A DNA stretch of 46,267 nucleotides from Bacilli bacterium (lineage in GTDB: Bacteria > Bacillota_I > Bacilli_A > RF39 > UBA660). Location: contig JAFXPU010000009.1 in assembly GCA_017527675.1 (NCBI GenBank), positions 1 through 46,267 on the forward strand, in the 5' to 3' direction. The position numbers and the translations under genes are program-made. Shown here in pieces: positions 8,690 to 16,761 of the stretch; the stretch's first letter is position 1, and every line of letters starts with the position of its first letter. The notes under the pieces were generated by a model that worked only from the letters and a program-made list of their open reading frames with translations, was not told the origin of the DNA and made no database searches.

Positions 8690-10142
8690 TATTAACACCT
8701 CCTGCTACTTGTCCTTTATAATTCATTTTAGACTCCAAAGCATAAGCTAAGTTTAAAACAGTTTGGTCATTATAACAATTACCAGTAATATTTATTCCTA
8801 CTGGTAGATTATTTACAAAACCATCAGGAATTGTAATTGATGGAAAACCACCAAAGTTACCAATTTGTAAATGTTCTTCAAGTATTTGCGTATTATTGTC
8901 TAGTTGATCTTTTGAATTTTCAATTAATTTAGCAGGACCTGATCCAACTGGTAAAACAACAGCATCATAGTCTTTAAATAAATTTTTCCAAGCATCTACA
9001 AGTAATCTTCTTACTCTTTGAGCATTATGGAAATATCTATCTTTATTTTCTGCTTGTAAAACATAGGAACCAATTACAAATCTTCTTTTAATAAGCGGAG
9101 AAAATCCTTTAGTACGATATTCCTTCATCATATCAATATAATTATCAGCTTTTGCACGTGGTCCAAATATTATACCTGTTAAGTTAGACATATTTGATGT
9201 TGCTTCAGCACAAGAAATAACAACATAAACTGATGCTAAAGCATTAAGTAAAGTGTGATCTACTGATACTTCAGTTACTTCTACACCTAATTCTTTATAT
9301 TTATTAATTATATTATGGAAATTTGCTAAATGCTCTTTTAATTCATCGCTAGCATTTGGATAATTATCTAAATTACAGATTTCTTTAATGTAACATACTT
9401 TTTTACCCTTTACATCATCAGTTAAATTATCATATAGATGAATATCACTTGAATCCCATGATGTCATATCATTTTCATCAATACCCTTCATAGCATCGGT
9501 AACAATAGCTGCATCTTCAACTGTTCTAGTTAAACAACCACAATGATCTAGGCTTGAAGCAAATGGGAATAATCCATAACGTGAAATCATACCATATGTT
9601 GGTTTATAACCTACAATGCCACAATAAGCAGCTGGTTTACGAATAGAATCACCGGTATCTGATCCTGTTGCATATGGATAAACACCAGCTGCAACTGCAC
9701 AAGCAGAACCAGCTGATGAACCAGCACATATACGTTTATTATCCCATGGATTTAAAACAATACCTGTATGACCAGTTGTACCAGTACCACCCATTCCAAA
9801 TTCATCCATAACAGTTTTAGAAGTTAAAATTGCTCCTTTGTTTTCAAGATTTTTTATAGCTGTAGCTGTAAAAAATGGAACATAATCCTTTAAGGTATTT
9901 GATGAACCTGTAGATAAAATATCTTTTGTACTATAGTTATCCTTACAAGTATATGGGATACCTGAAAGCAATGAGTCATTTACATCAGTTGGTTTAACAC
10001 TATCTAAAATAGTAACAAAAGCATTACATTCATCTTGTAATTTATGAGAATTTTTAATAGCATCATCAATTAATTCTTGGCAAGTTATCTCACCATTAAT
10101 TAACATATCATGTAATTCTTTTATACTTTTACTACCTAACAT
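8682..10142 (-). CDS. gatA: Asp-tRNA(Asn)/Glu-tRNA(Gln) amidotransferase subunit A
   Basis: 486 aa amidase-signature subunit that releases ammonia from glutamine. The catalytic Ser-cis-Ser-Lys set is visible: Lys in YTCKDNY, the cis-Ser in GSSAGSACAVAAG and the nucleophile Ser in TGSDTGDSIRKPAAYCG. In many GatA proteins the last motif reads DTGGS; here it is DTGDS, a variant that leaves the Ser intact. The start codon overlaps the gatC stop (TAATG), indicating translational coupling. Confidence 0.97.
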   Translation of the reverse strand: MLGSKSIKELHDMLINGEITCQELIDDAIKNSHKLQDECNAFVTILDSVKPTDVNDSLLSGIPYTCKDNYSTKDILSTGSSNTLKDYVPFFTATAIKNLENKGAILTSKTVMDEFGMGGTGTTGHTGIVLNPWDNKRICAGSSAGSACAVAAGVYPYATGSDTGDSIRKPAAYCGIVGYKPTYGMISRYGLFPFASSLDHCGCLTRTVEDAAIVTDAMKGIDENDMTSWDSSDIHLYDNLTDDVKGKKVCYIKEICNLDNYPNASDELKEHLANFHNIINKYKELGVEVTEVSVDHTLLNALASVYVVISCAEATSNMSNLTGIIFGPRAKADNYIDMMKEYRTKGFSPLIKRRFVIGSYVLQAENKDRYFHNAQRVRRLLVDAWKNLFKDYDAVVLPVGSGPAKLIENSKDQLDNNTQILEEHLQIGNFGGFPSITIPDGFVNNLPVGINITGNCYNDQTVLNLAYALESKMNYKGQVAGGVNNG

Positions 10143-10438
10143 TATCCCACCACCTTTGGAACTTTGATTTCTGTATCAATATAATCATCACAGTTCTTTA
10201 AAGCATCATCAATACTTATTGATTCCTCAGCTTTATCTTCACGAAGTTCACAAACAAAATCATCTAAGCAATGAGTCATTGGTTCAACTTCACTAATGTT
10301 TGGAATTGTATTGATAATATCAATATTTTGATCAATATAAGCAAATTCATCTAATACCATTTGGTTTTCTTCATCAGTTAAACCAATTAATAATTTATCT
10401 GCTAAATCATCAACTATTTCTTTTGTAAATTTTTCCAT
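10142..10438 (-). CDS. gatC: Asp-tRNA(Asn)/Glu-tRNA(Gln) amidotransferase subunit C
   Basis: 98 aa, the usual size for GatC, which wraps around and stabilises GatA-GatB. The helical N-terminus (DDLADKLLIGLTDEENQMVL), the SEVEPMTH hinge and the Asp/Glu-rich C-terminus are typical. AAGGTGAT precedes the ATG. It is first in the gatC-gatA-gatB-asnS series and follows a hairpin terminator that separates it from the tRNA genes, so its expression depends on read-through or a promoter not recognised here. Confidence 0.93.
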   Translation of the reverse strand: MEKFTKEIVDDLADKLLIGLTDEENQMVLDEFAYIDQNIDIINTIPNISEVEPMTHCLDDFVCELREDKAEESISIDDALKNCDDYIDTEIKVPKVVG

Positions 10439-10456
10439 AATATCACCTTTCTTTAT

Positions 10457-10485
10457 ATAAAAAAATAAGTCCTAATAAGGACTTA
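10457..10485 (-). terminator. Intrinsic terminator/attenuator between the tRNA-Asn pair and gatC
   Basis: The perfect inverted repeat TAAGTCCT/AGGACTTA with a 4-nt loop is followed on the minus strand by seven T. It sits 15 nt after the second tRNA and 20 nt before gatC, so it can cut transcription between the RNA genes and the protein genes. Confidence 0.82.
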
Positions 10486-10499
10486 CTATAAACAAAAAA

Positions 10500-10575
10500 T
10501 GGCGCCTGATGTAGGACTCGGACCTACGACCTGCCGGTTAACAGCCGGATGCTCTACCAACTGAGCTAATCAGGC
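10500..10575 (-). tRNA. tRNA-Asn(GTT), second of two copies
   Basis: 76 nt including an encoded CCA. Acceptor stem GCCTGAT/ATCAGGC, discriminator G, D stem GCTC/GAGC, anticodon loop CTGTTAA with anticodon GTT, T stem GTAGG/CCTAC. The T loop reads TCCGAGT, so position 55 is C instead of the nearly universal T. Pair 27-43 is a T/C mismatch. It differs from the other copy only in the acceptor stem. Confidence 0.95.
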
Positions 10576-10585
10576 AAACAAAGAA

Positions 10586-10661
10586 TGGCGCTCAATGTAG
10601 GACTCGGACCTACGACCTGCCGGTTAACAGCCGGATGCTCTACCAACTGAGCTAATTGAGC
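10586..10661 (-). tRNA. tRNA-Asn(GTT), first of two copies
   Basis: 76 nt with encoded CCA. Acceptor stem GCTCAAT/ATTGAGC, discriminator G, anticodon GTT. From the D arm to the T arm it is identical to the copy 10 nt downstream, including the C55 T loop; the acceptor stems differ with both strands changed together. It is the first gene after the T-box leader. Confidence 0.95.
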
Positions 10662-10681
10662 ATATTTGGCATTTTTGTTTC

Positions 10682-10927
10682 CGTCCTTATTGGGACGAAA
10701 CATTTCCGCGGTGCCACCCAACTTGCCATATAACTATGGCCACTTTATCGATTTCAAAAAAAATCGTGTAATTTGATAACGGGTTACCACCGATTAAACT
10801 TACTCATTTCTTTTCAGTCTAACAACTAGTGAGTGTTCTTCATAATACATCCATTTATTAGCTTCCACCATACCTAACTCGCTTGAAACTTCATATACTA
10901 TTACTTTTCTCACGTCAAAACGCTTAT
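10682..10927 (-). promoter_or_regulatory. T-box riboswitch with Asn (AAC) specifier
   Basis: The leader of about 245 nt carries the T-box sequence GGGTGGCACCGCGG (10706-10719). The antiterminator pairs TTGGG with CCCAA and GCG with CGT around the bulge TGGCACC. The variable base in TGGC is C, complementary to the discriminator G of the two tRNA-Asn genes downstream. Stem I shows AGCGAG, the distal ATGGTGGAAGC loop and the specifier context GAA-G-AAC-ACT, which places the Asn codon AAC at 10835-10837. The competing hairpin CGTCC/GGACG (10682-10697) is not followed by a T run but by an A-rich stretch, so it is not a standard terminator. The first gene after it is a tRNA. Confidence 0.93.
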
Positions 10928-10933
10928 ATACCA

Positions 10934-10962
10934 ATTATATATAAAAGGTTATTGTTTGTCAA
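10934..10962 (-). promoter_or_regulatory. Strong sigma-A promoter of the T-box/tRNA-Asn/gatCAB/asnS operon
   Basis: Perfect consensus: TTGACA (10957-10962), 17-bp spacer, TATAAT (10934-10939). It lies between the RNase J terminator and the T-box leader. Confidence 0.9.
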
Positions 10963-10978
10963 GAGAAAATTTTCGGTA

Positions 10979-11007
10979 AATAAGTAGGATTTTACATCCT
11001 ACTTATT
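10979..11007 (-). terminator. Hairpin at the end of the RNase J-like gene
   Basis: A 12-bp inverted repeat AATAAGTAGGAT/ATCCTACTTATT with a 5-nt loop overlaps the stop codon. The T tract after it is short, so termination is probable rather than certain. Confidence 0.6.
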
Positions 11008-12643
11008 ATACCTCTTGAACATTAACAATTATCATTGGTTTTGAACTAGTTTGTTCATAGAAAAATTTTCCCAATCTATCTCTAATACCAACTTTTACTT
11101 TATTAAAATCAACATATTGTGGTGTTGTTGATTCCTCGATAACATCATGACATTTTTCTAAGGCTTCATTTATTAAATCAGTATTATCTTTAACATAAAT
11201 AAATCCACGAGTTAATATTTCTGGACCAGCTAAGATTTTTTTAGTTTCTTTATCCAAAGTAACTGTAATAAAAACAATTCCATTAGAACCTAAAAGTTCA
11301 CGGTCTTTTAAAACTAAATCACCAATATCTCCTGATTGTTTTCCATCAACTAATATTTCATCAGTTTTAACTACTTCACCATTATCATATGCTTTACCAT
11401 CAACAATTTCCACAACTTGACCATTTAATTTTAAGAAAACATTATCTTCACTCATACCTAAACGATATGCTAAATTTGCATTTTCAACTTGTTGACGATA
11501 TTCACCAGAAACTGGAAAATAATATTTTGGATTTAACATATTAATCATCATCATAATATCTTCAGCTGATGAATGAAGTGAACGGGCTTTTAAAACAACT
11601 GTTTCAATTCCTATTTTAGCTAAATCATCACGTACCTTAGTAGCTTTAACTTCTTGTGAATCATAAATTGGTGATGCCAATACTACTAAATCATCTGATG
11701 TTAATGTTAAAAATTTATCAAATCCTTTAATAGCTCGTTGCATATTTTGGAATGAGGCTTCCCTTTCATTAGACATTAAAATTATAATATTCTCATCATT
11801 AATATGGTGAATATTTTTAATTCTATCCTTATCAAAATTTAAAAATCCTAATTCAATTGCACGATAAATAATATTTTCAAGTCTTTTGCCCATTATTACG
11901 ATTGAACGATGAGTTTTAGATATAACATCTAATATTTCTTGAATTCTAAATATTTGGGCTTGCATAATTGTAAAAATAATACGTTTATCATGTTTATTGA
12001 TAATTTCTTTTACCATATTGGTTGCACGATGGGATGGAGATGTAAATGAAGCTTTTGGAGCATATATTGACTCATTTAATAAACAAAGAACACCTTGTTT
12101 ACCAACATAAGCAATTTTACCCATATCTGTACTATATAAACCAGTCATAGCTGGATCAAAAATATAATTACCAGTAAATACTATAGCTCCATCTTCTGTA
12201 TTTAAAACATACATAACAGAATCTGGTATAGAGTGTGATACACGAATTGGAAAAATACTATTTTTACCAAAATTTATTTTTTGGTGTACTTTTATTTCGT
12301 GTAAATTATCAAAACTCATATTTTCTTCTTCTAAGTCTTGTTTAATGATTTCACATGAAAATTTGGTTGCATATACCTTTACATCTGGAATATCACAAAT
12401 TACATCACAAACAGAACCTATTTCATTATCATGACCATGAGTAATAAAAATACCTTTTATACGATCCTTATTAGCAATTAAATAATCATAATTTGGTAAC
12501 ATGTAATCAATACCTAATGATTGATCATCCGCATATTTTAAGCCTGCTTCAAAGACAAAGATATCTTTATCGACTTCAACAACATACATGTTTTTACCAA
12601 CTTCATTTAGTCCACCTAAGGCAAACATTTTAATTTTACTCAT
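11006..12643 (-). CDS. RNase J-like beta-CASP protein with degenerate active site
   Basis: 545 aa, full RNase J length, with metallo-beta-lactamase, beta-CASP (HSSAEDIMMMINMLNPKYYF) and C-terminal domains. RNase J enzymes process and degrade mRNA 5' ends. The signature normally HxHxDH reads HGHDNE here (residues 69-74), losing the Asp and the third His. Further changes from the usual pattern are FTGNYIFD where GDF is usual and PVSGEYR where PVHGEYR is usual. The His in SHSIPDS remains. This resembles the RNase J2 situation, where a weak or inactive subunit pairs with active RNase J1. A catalytic J1 would have to be encoded elsewhere. RBS GGAGG precedes the ATG. Confidence 0.88.
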   Translation of the reverse strand: MSKIKMFALGGLNEVGKNMYVVEVDKDIFVFEAGLKYADDQSLGIDYMLPNYDYLIANKDRIKGIFITHGHDNEIGSVCDVICDIPDVKVYATKFSCEIIKQDLEEENMSFDNLHEIKVHQKINFGKNSIFPIRVSHSIPDSVMYVLNTEDGAIVFTGNYIFDPAMTGLYSTDMGKIAYVGKQGVLCLLNESIYAPKASFTSPSHRATNMVKEIINKHDKRIIFTIMQAQIFRIQEILDVISKTHRSIVIMGKRLENIIYRAIELGFLNFDKDRIKNIHHINDENIIILMSNEREASFQNMQRAIKGFDKFLTLTSDDLVVLASPIYDSQEVKATKVRDDLAKIGIETVVLKARSLHSSAEDIMMMINMLNPKYYFPVSGEYRQQVENANLAYRLGMSEDNVFLKLNGQVVEIVDGKAYDNGEVVKTDEILVDGKQSGDIGDLVLKDRELLGSNGIVFITVTLDKETKKILAGPEILTRGFIYVKDNTDLINEALEKCHDVIEESTTPQYVDFNKVKVGIRDRLGKFFYEQTSSKPMIIVNVQEV

Positions 12644-12682
12644 TTTATTTCCTCCTTTCTTTTAAAATTTTTTGACTTAAAT

Positions 12683-12711
12683 ATTATAGCAAACTAGATA
12701 AAATTAGTCTA
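12683..12711 (-). promoter_or_regulatory. Possible promoter of the RNase J-like gene
   Basis: TAGACT, 17 bp, TATAAT. The -10 is perfect and the -35 is a 4/6 match. It overlaps an AAACTAGA/TCTAGTTT hairpin at the end of trmR that could instead act as a weak terminator. Confidence 0.45.
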
Positions 12712-13299
12712 GTTTTTCTTTTTGGATACAGATATACCATCACCATCTTTATAAAAAACTGTATCAAATTCCTCATTATTCTTCAAAAATTCAATATAAT
12801 TTCTTATTTTTCCTACTAATTGTTTAGTATTACGGTTATGCGTTAATGATAAATCATCAACCATACCATGAAATGATAAATTATCTGTAATAATAACTCC
12901 ATTAGTAGTTAAATTATGTTTATATTTTTCAAAGAATTTAATGTATTGACTTTTAGCTGCATCAATAAAAATTAAATCAAATGTATCATCTAATTCATAT
13001 TCCAAAGCATCAACATTTTTAATTATTATTTGATTATTAAGGTTAAATTCATTTATATTTTTAATTGCTTCATTATATCTTTCAACATCTCTTTCTAATG
13101 TATGCACCTTGATATTCTTATCAAGTAATGCAAAAGAGATAGCTGAATAACCAACAGCTGATCCAATTTCTAAAATAGTTTTTATATTATTATCAGTAAT
13201 ATACTTTTTTATAAAGGCAATACCCCCATCTTGGATAATGGGGATATTGTTTTTTCTTGCCTTATTTTTTAAATTAGTTATATTCATACCAAAGACCAT
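12709..13299 (-). CDS. trmR: TrmR-like tRNA 5-hydroxyuridine methyltransferase (YrrM family)
   Basis: About 196 aa class I SAM-dependent O-methyltransferase: the SAM site ILEIGSAVGYSAI, acidic LERD, the metal/substrate Asp in FIDAAKSQY and ITDNL. In B. subtilis TrmR methylates 5-hydroxyuridine at tRNA position 34 and the gene follows mltG, as here. The start is uncertain: ATG at 13299 or 13287, both inside the mltG reading frame and both without a good ribosome binding site, suggesting coupling to mltG. Family members also include small-molecule O-methyltransferases, but the gene order favours TrmR. Confidence 0.85.
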   Translation of the reverse strand: MVFGMNITNLKNKARKNNIPIIQDGGIAFIKKYITDNNIKTILEIGSAVGYSAISFALLDKNIKVHTLERDVERYNEAIKNINEFNLNNQIIIKNVDALEYELDDTFDLIFIDAAKSQYIKFFEKYKHNLTTNGVIITDNLSFHGMVDDLSLTHNRNTKQLVGKIRNYIEFLKNNEEFDTVFYKDGDGISVSKKKN

Positions 13300-14347
13300 T
13301 GCTCTTTAGATATTGAATCATTGAATTATGTTCTTGTAAGGTTTTTGTAAAATGAATTTTACCTGTTTTATCTGATACAAAGTAGAAATAATCATGTATT
13401 TCTGGTTCCAAAGCAGCATCAATTGATGAAATTGATGGATTAGCAATAGGACCTACCGGTAATTTACCTGCCATACTTGAATGACGTGTATTATATGGAT
13501 TTGGATCATTTATCTCTGTTGTATATAAATCACGCTCATGCAAATCTAAACCAACACCATAATATGTTGTAACATCACTTCCAAGTGACATACCAGTATC
13601 TAAACGATTTTTAAATACTCCAGCTACTCCTTTACGATCTGCTTGACGAGATTCTACTTCAATAATTGATGCAAGTGTTACTACTTCATGAACTGAATAA
13701 CCACTCTTTTTAATTTTATCTTTATATGGTTCTAATTGTTTTTCTTCTTCATCAAGTAATCTTTTAATAATAGTTTTTAAATCTGCTTCTTTATCAAATT
13801 CATATGTATTTGGATATAAATACCCTTCTAATGAATAGAAAATATCTTTATTTTTAATTTCATCAGTTAAGAACCAATATTCTTTTATTAATTCATCAAT
13901 ATATTTTTCATCAGCTAATAGGTTATATAATTCTTCTGGTTGATATCCAAAGTTTTCATAAATTACATTGGCAAAATAACGCATGTTTTTACCTTCTTTG
14001 AAAGTAACTTTGATATATTCTTTACGTTCAACACCCTTACCAAATTCTTCCATTAGTTGTTTAACACTCATAGATTCACTTAAGTGATATTCTCCGGCCT
14101 CTAATGCTTTGGCTGGCGGATTAAGTTTTAAATAAATTTTATAACCTAATTTTGATTTAATTAAATTGTCCTTCTTTAATTCATCAGCTATTGAATAGTA
14201 GTTTTGACCACTTTCAACATAAAAACTTTTTAATGTTGTATCATTACTAACGGCTTTTATACTATTTAAATAACTTTTTAATCCCCAAAAAAGAATAGCA
14301 GCAACAGCAATTACAAATGCAATTATTATTATTAAATATTTTCTCAT
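13274..14347 (-). CDS. mltG: MltG endolytic murein transglycosylase
   Basis: 357 aa. One N-terminal membrane helix (residues 4-24) precedes a LysM-like region (VESGQNYYSIADEL) and the YceG catalytic domain. VTLASIIEVES contains the catalytic Glu; SLGSDVTTYYG, YNTRHSSMAGKLPVGPIANP and YFVSDKTGKIHFTKTLQEHN are typical of the family. MltG cuts nascent glycan strands at the membrane. Start ATG with GGAG; a terminator lies between it and the upstream DUF1292 gene, so it probably has its own promoter. Confidence 0.95.
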   Translation of the reverse strand: MRKYLIIIIAFVIAVAAILFWGLKSYLNSIKAVSNDTTLKSFYVESGQNYYSIADELKKDNLIKSKLGYKIYLKLNPPAKALEAGEYHLSESMSVKQLMEEFGKGVERKEYIKVTFKEGKNMRYFANVIYENFGYQPEELYNLLADEKYIDELIKEYWFLTDEIKNKDIFYSLEGYLYPNTYEFDKEADLKTIIKRLLDEEEKQLEPYKDKIKKSGYSVHEVVTLASIIEVESRQADRKGVAGVFKNRLDTGMSLGSDVTTYYGVGLDLHERDLYTTEINDPNPYNTRHSSMAGKLPVGPIANPSISSIDAALEPEIHDYFYFVSDKTGKIHFTKTLQEHNSMIQYLKSNGLWYEYN

Positions 14348-14361
14348 ACACTACTCCTAAC

Positions 14362-14388
14362 AAAAAAGAGTATATTTACTCTTTTTTT
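14362..14388 (-). terminator. Terminator after DUF1292
   Basis: AAAAAAGAGTA/TACTCTTTTTT with a 4-nt loop, followed by T on the minus strand. Confidence 0.8.
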
Positions 14389-14401
14389 GATTATATTCTT
14401 A

Positions 14402-14677
14402 TTATTGTTCTTCTTTATTCTCGTTTTGTAACTCTTCTAAAATTGTTTCAATTATTTTCCATTCTTTTTCTGTTTCAATTGGTAATAATTTAGTCTCATC
14501 CTCATCAGGATTATAAATTGAAGCATATACTTTAGTATTTCCTTCATCATCTAATGAATTATCAGTATATACGATATAATTTTTCTTAGTTTCATCTGAT
14601 TCAAATGTAAATAATGCTTCACATTCTACTTCTTTTCCCTCATCATTTAGTACTTTAAATGTCATCTTTTCTTCCAT
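14402..14677 (-). CDS. DUF1292 (YrzB-like) protein
   Basis: 91 aa, acidic. Matches DUF1292: VECEALFTFESDETKKNYIVYTD in the middle and YASIYNPDEDETKLLPIETEKEWKIIE at the C-terminus (read as two stretches). Function is not known. In Bacillus yrzB follows yrrK (ruvX) and yrzL (ireB), the same order as here. The start lies inside the end of ruvX (23-nt overlap) behind GAGGGAT. Confidence 0.9.
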   Translation of the reverse strand: MEEKMTFKVLNDEGKEVECEALFTFESDETKKNYIVYTDNSLDDEGNTKVYASIYNPDEDETKLLPIETEKEWKIIETILEELQNENKEEQ

Positions 14678-15107
14678 ATTCTATCCCTCTTTCTTTTTCT
14701 TTATCTAAATATGTTTGTAAAATAATATTGGCAGCTAGTGAATCAATTTTTTTCTTTCTTTTTTTTCTTGATACATCTGCCTCAATCATATAGTTTGTCG
14801 CCTCAACTGTTGATAATCTCTCATCTTGCATAACTACTTCGATATGCAATTCATTTTTAAGTTTTTCCATAAATTCCATGGTAACTAAGGCACGCGGACC
14901 TATTGTATTATTCATATTCTTAGGTAATCCTAAAACTATCTTATTAACGTCATTTTCTTTAATGATTTCTTTTAATTGAGGTATAAGTTCATCATAATTG
15001 CTATCAGAGAACCTAATGGTATCATAGAGTGTAGCAATTGTGTGGGTTGTATCAGAAAGTGATATCCCAAGTGTCCTTGTACCTAAGTCTAAACCCATAT
15101 AACGCAT
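14655..15107 (-). CDS. ruvX: YqgF/RuvX family RNase H-like nuclease
   Basis: 150 aa, typical length. The RNase H-like fold is seen in MGLDLGTRTLGISLSD (first Asp), VLGLPKNMNN, ALVTMEFMEKL and QDERLSTVEA (Asp-Glu) with KKIDSLAANIILQTYL near the end. Members act in pre-16S rRNA 5' processing and are called putative Holliday junction resolvases. The ATG overlaps the ireB stop by 1 nt (TAATG). Confidence 0.95.
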   Translation of the reverse strand: MRYMGLDLGTRTLGISLSDTTHTIATLYDTIRFSDSNYDELIPQLKEIIKENDVNKIVLGLPKNMNNTIGPRALVTMEFMEKLKNELHIEVVMQDERLSTVEATNYMIEADVSRKKRKKKIDSLAANIILQTYLDKEKERGIEYGRKDDI

Positions 15108-15346
15108 TATTTAATAAATTGTGATACTAAAACTTCTAATATTTTAGTTCTTTCAAATTTTAATATCTTATTTCTAGCCTCTTTATGAGATGAAATATAA
15201 CCTGGATCACCACTCATCAAATAACCAACTATTTGATTAATTGGATTATAACCACGTTCTTCTAGTATTTCGATAACCTCTTTTAGAGTTTCAGCAATAA
15301 GTGCATTATTAAAATCTGAAGCTTGATATACCTTTGTTTCTTCCAT
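15107..15346 (-). CDS. ireB: IreB family regulatory phosphoprotein (YrzL)
   Basis: 79 aa, standard size. QASDFNNALIAETLKEVIE, NPINQIVGYLMSGDPGYI and SSHKEARNKILKFERTKILE are IreB/DUF965 signatures. In Enterococcus IreB is phosphorylated by the kinase IreK and restrains cephalosporin resistance. GAGGGTGAT precedes the ATG. It heads the ireB-ruvX-DUF1292 operon. Confidence 0.93.
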   Translation of the reverse strand: MEETKVYQASDFNNALIAETLKEVIEILEERGYNPINQIVGYLMSGDPGYISSHKEARNKILKFERTKILEVLVSQFIK

Positions 15347-15406
15347 CTAATCACCCTCGATTATAATACAATATAATTTTAACATAATAATTTATATTTG
15401 TAAAGC

Positions 15407-16759
15407 CTAGTTTTCGCGAACTAAGGCTTTGTAAGTATTACCCTTCTCCATAAAGTTTTTAAAATACTCATATGAGGCAGCTGCTGGTGATAACAAACAT
15501 ATTTTATCTTTTTCTGTTACACCTTTTGCAAGTTTAACTGCTTCATCTAGTGTTTCAGCATAATAAACATTTACATTTTTATTTTTTATCTTTTTGCCTA
15601 TTTTATAACCAGTTGTAGGCATACATATTAAGTTTGCTACGTGACCTGCATCTAAATAATCAATTAATTCTTGGTAATTTATTCCCCTATCCATACCACC
15701 AAAGATTAGGGTATTAACATTTTTTAAAGCCTCAATACCATTAATTGTCGCATTAGGAATAGTAGCAATAGCATCGTTGTAATAAATGATACCATTATAA
15801 GTTCCAACGTGCTCTAATCGATGTTCAAGTGGTTTAAACTCATTAACAGATTTAATTGCTTTATGCATATTTAATTCCATTATTTTAGCAATTGTTAAAA
15901 CAATCATAATATTTCTTAAATTATGTTCACCAATTAAATTTCTTTTATCTTCGGAATTATATAATTCTTGATTATCTAAATAGGCCATACCTTTATATAA
16001 ATAGGCTGTTTGTAAATTAATGTTTTTATTATGTAATTGAACACGATATTTATGAGCTTTATATCTTTCATCAATATAACTATTTAATGGTTCAATATCA
16101 CTTGAGTATATTGCATAATCATGTTCATTTTGATATTTAAAAATATTTAGTTTATTTTCATGATAATGTTTTACTGTACCACTATGATCTAGATGTTCTT
16201 CAAATAGATTAATTATTACAGCAATATGTGGAGAAATATCTGTAAATTCTAATTGTAAGGCTGACATTTCAACAACAATGATTGTTTTATCTGTAAACGA
16301 TTCTATTTCATCAAATATTGGTGTACCAATATTACCAAGTAAACGGACATCTTTTCCTTGGTCTTCTAATATTTTATACATTAAACTAACAACGGTACTT
16401 TTGCCTTTAGTACCAGTAACACCAATAGTTTGATCACGGTAGTATTTAAGCATTAATTCAAGTTCAGAAGTTATCTTTAAACTTGAAGTATCAATATCTT
16501 TTAAAATAACACCTGGGCTTTTGATTATTAAATCAAAATCCTCAAGATTTTTTAAATAGTTTTCCCCAACAATAAATGATAAATTTGCATCGTTTTCAAG
16601 CATTTCTTTATTTTTTTCATACACATCATTCTTATCAATGATAGTAAGGGGCATATTGGAGTATTTACGAATAAAATGATATGTTGATATTCCCTCCATA
16701 CCAAAGCCTAAAATAGCAACATTTTTACCCTTTATATCATCAATTATTTTTTTAAACAT
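15407..16759 (-). CDS. MurD-family ligase, probably the L-glutamate-adding MurD2 type
   Basis: 450 aa Mur ligase adding glutamate to UDP-MurNAc-L-Ala. N-terminal Rossmann domain (VAILGFGMEGIST), ATP loop GTKGKST (116-122), EMSALQLE (164-171), HLDHSG (189-194), the Lys to be carbamylated in ENKLNIFKY, GEHN (277) and HRLEHVG (313). The segment usually NDSKATN in MurD is NDAIATIPNA here (328-337). It starts 2 nt after a MurL-like epimerase gene. In Xanthomonas, MurD2 attaches L-Glu and MurL then inverts it; the pairing and the altered motif suggest the same here. A canonical D-Glu ligase is not excluded. Confidence 0.85.
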   Translation of the reverse strand: MFKKIIDDIKGKNVAILGFGMEGISTYHFIRKYSNMPLTIIDKNDVYEKNKEMLENDANLSFIVGENYLKNLEDFDLIIKSPGVILKDIDTSSLKITSELELMLKYYRDQTIGVTGTKGKSTVVSLMYKILEDQGKDVRLLGNIGTPIFDEIESFTDKTIIVVEMSALQLEFTDISPHIAVIINLFEEHLDHSGTVKHYHENKLNIFKYQNEHDYAIYSSDIEPLNSYIDERYKAHKYRVQLHNKNINLQTAYLYKGMAYLDNQELYNSEDKRNLIGEHNLRNIMIVLTIAKIMELNMHKAIKSVNEFKPLEHRLEHVGTYNGIIYYNDAIATIPNATINGIEALKNVNTLIFGGMDRGINYQELIDYLDAGHVANLICMPTTGYKIGKKIKNKNVNVYYAETLDEAVKLAKGVTEKDKICLLSPAAASYEYFKNFMEKGNTYKALVREN

Positions 16760-16761
16760 AA

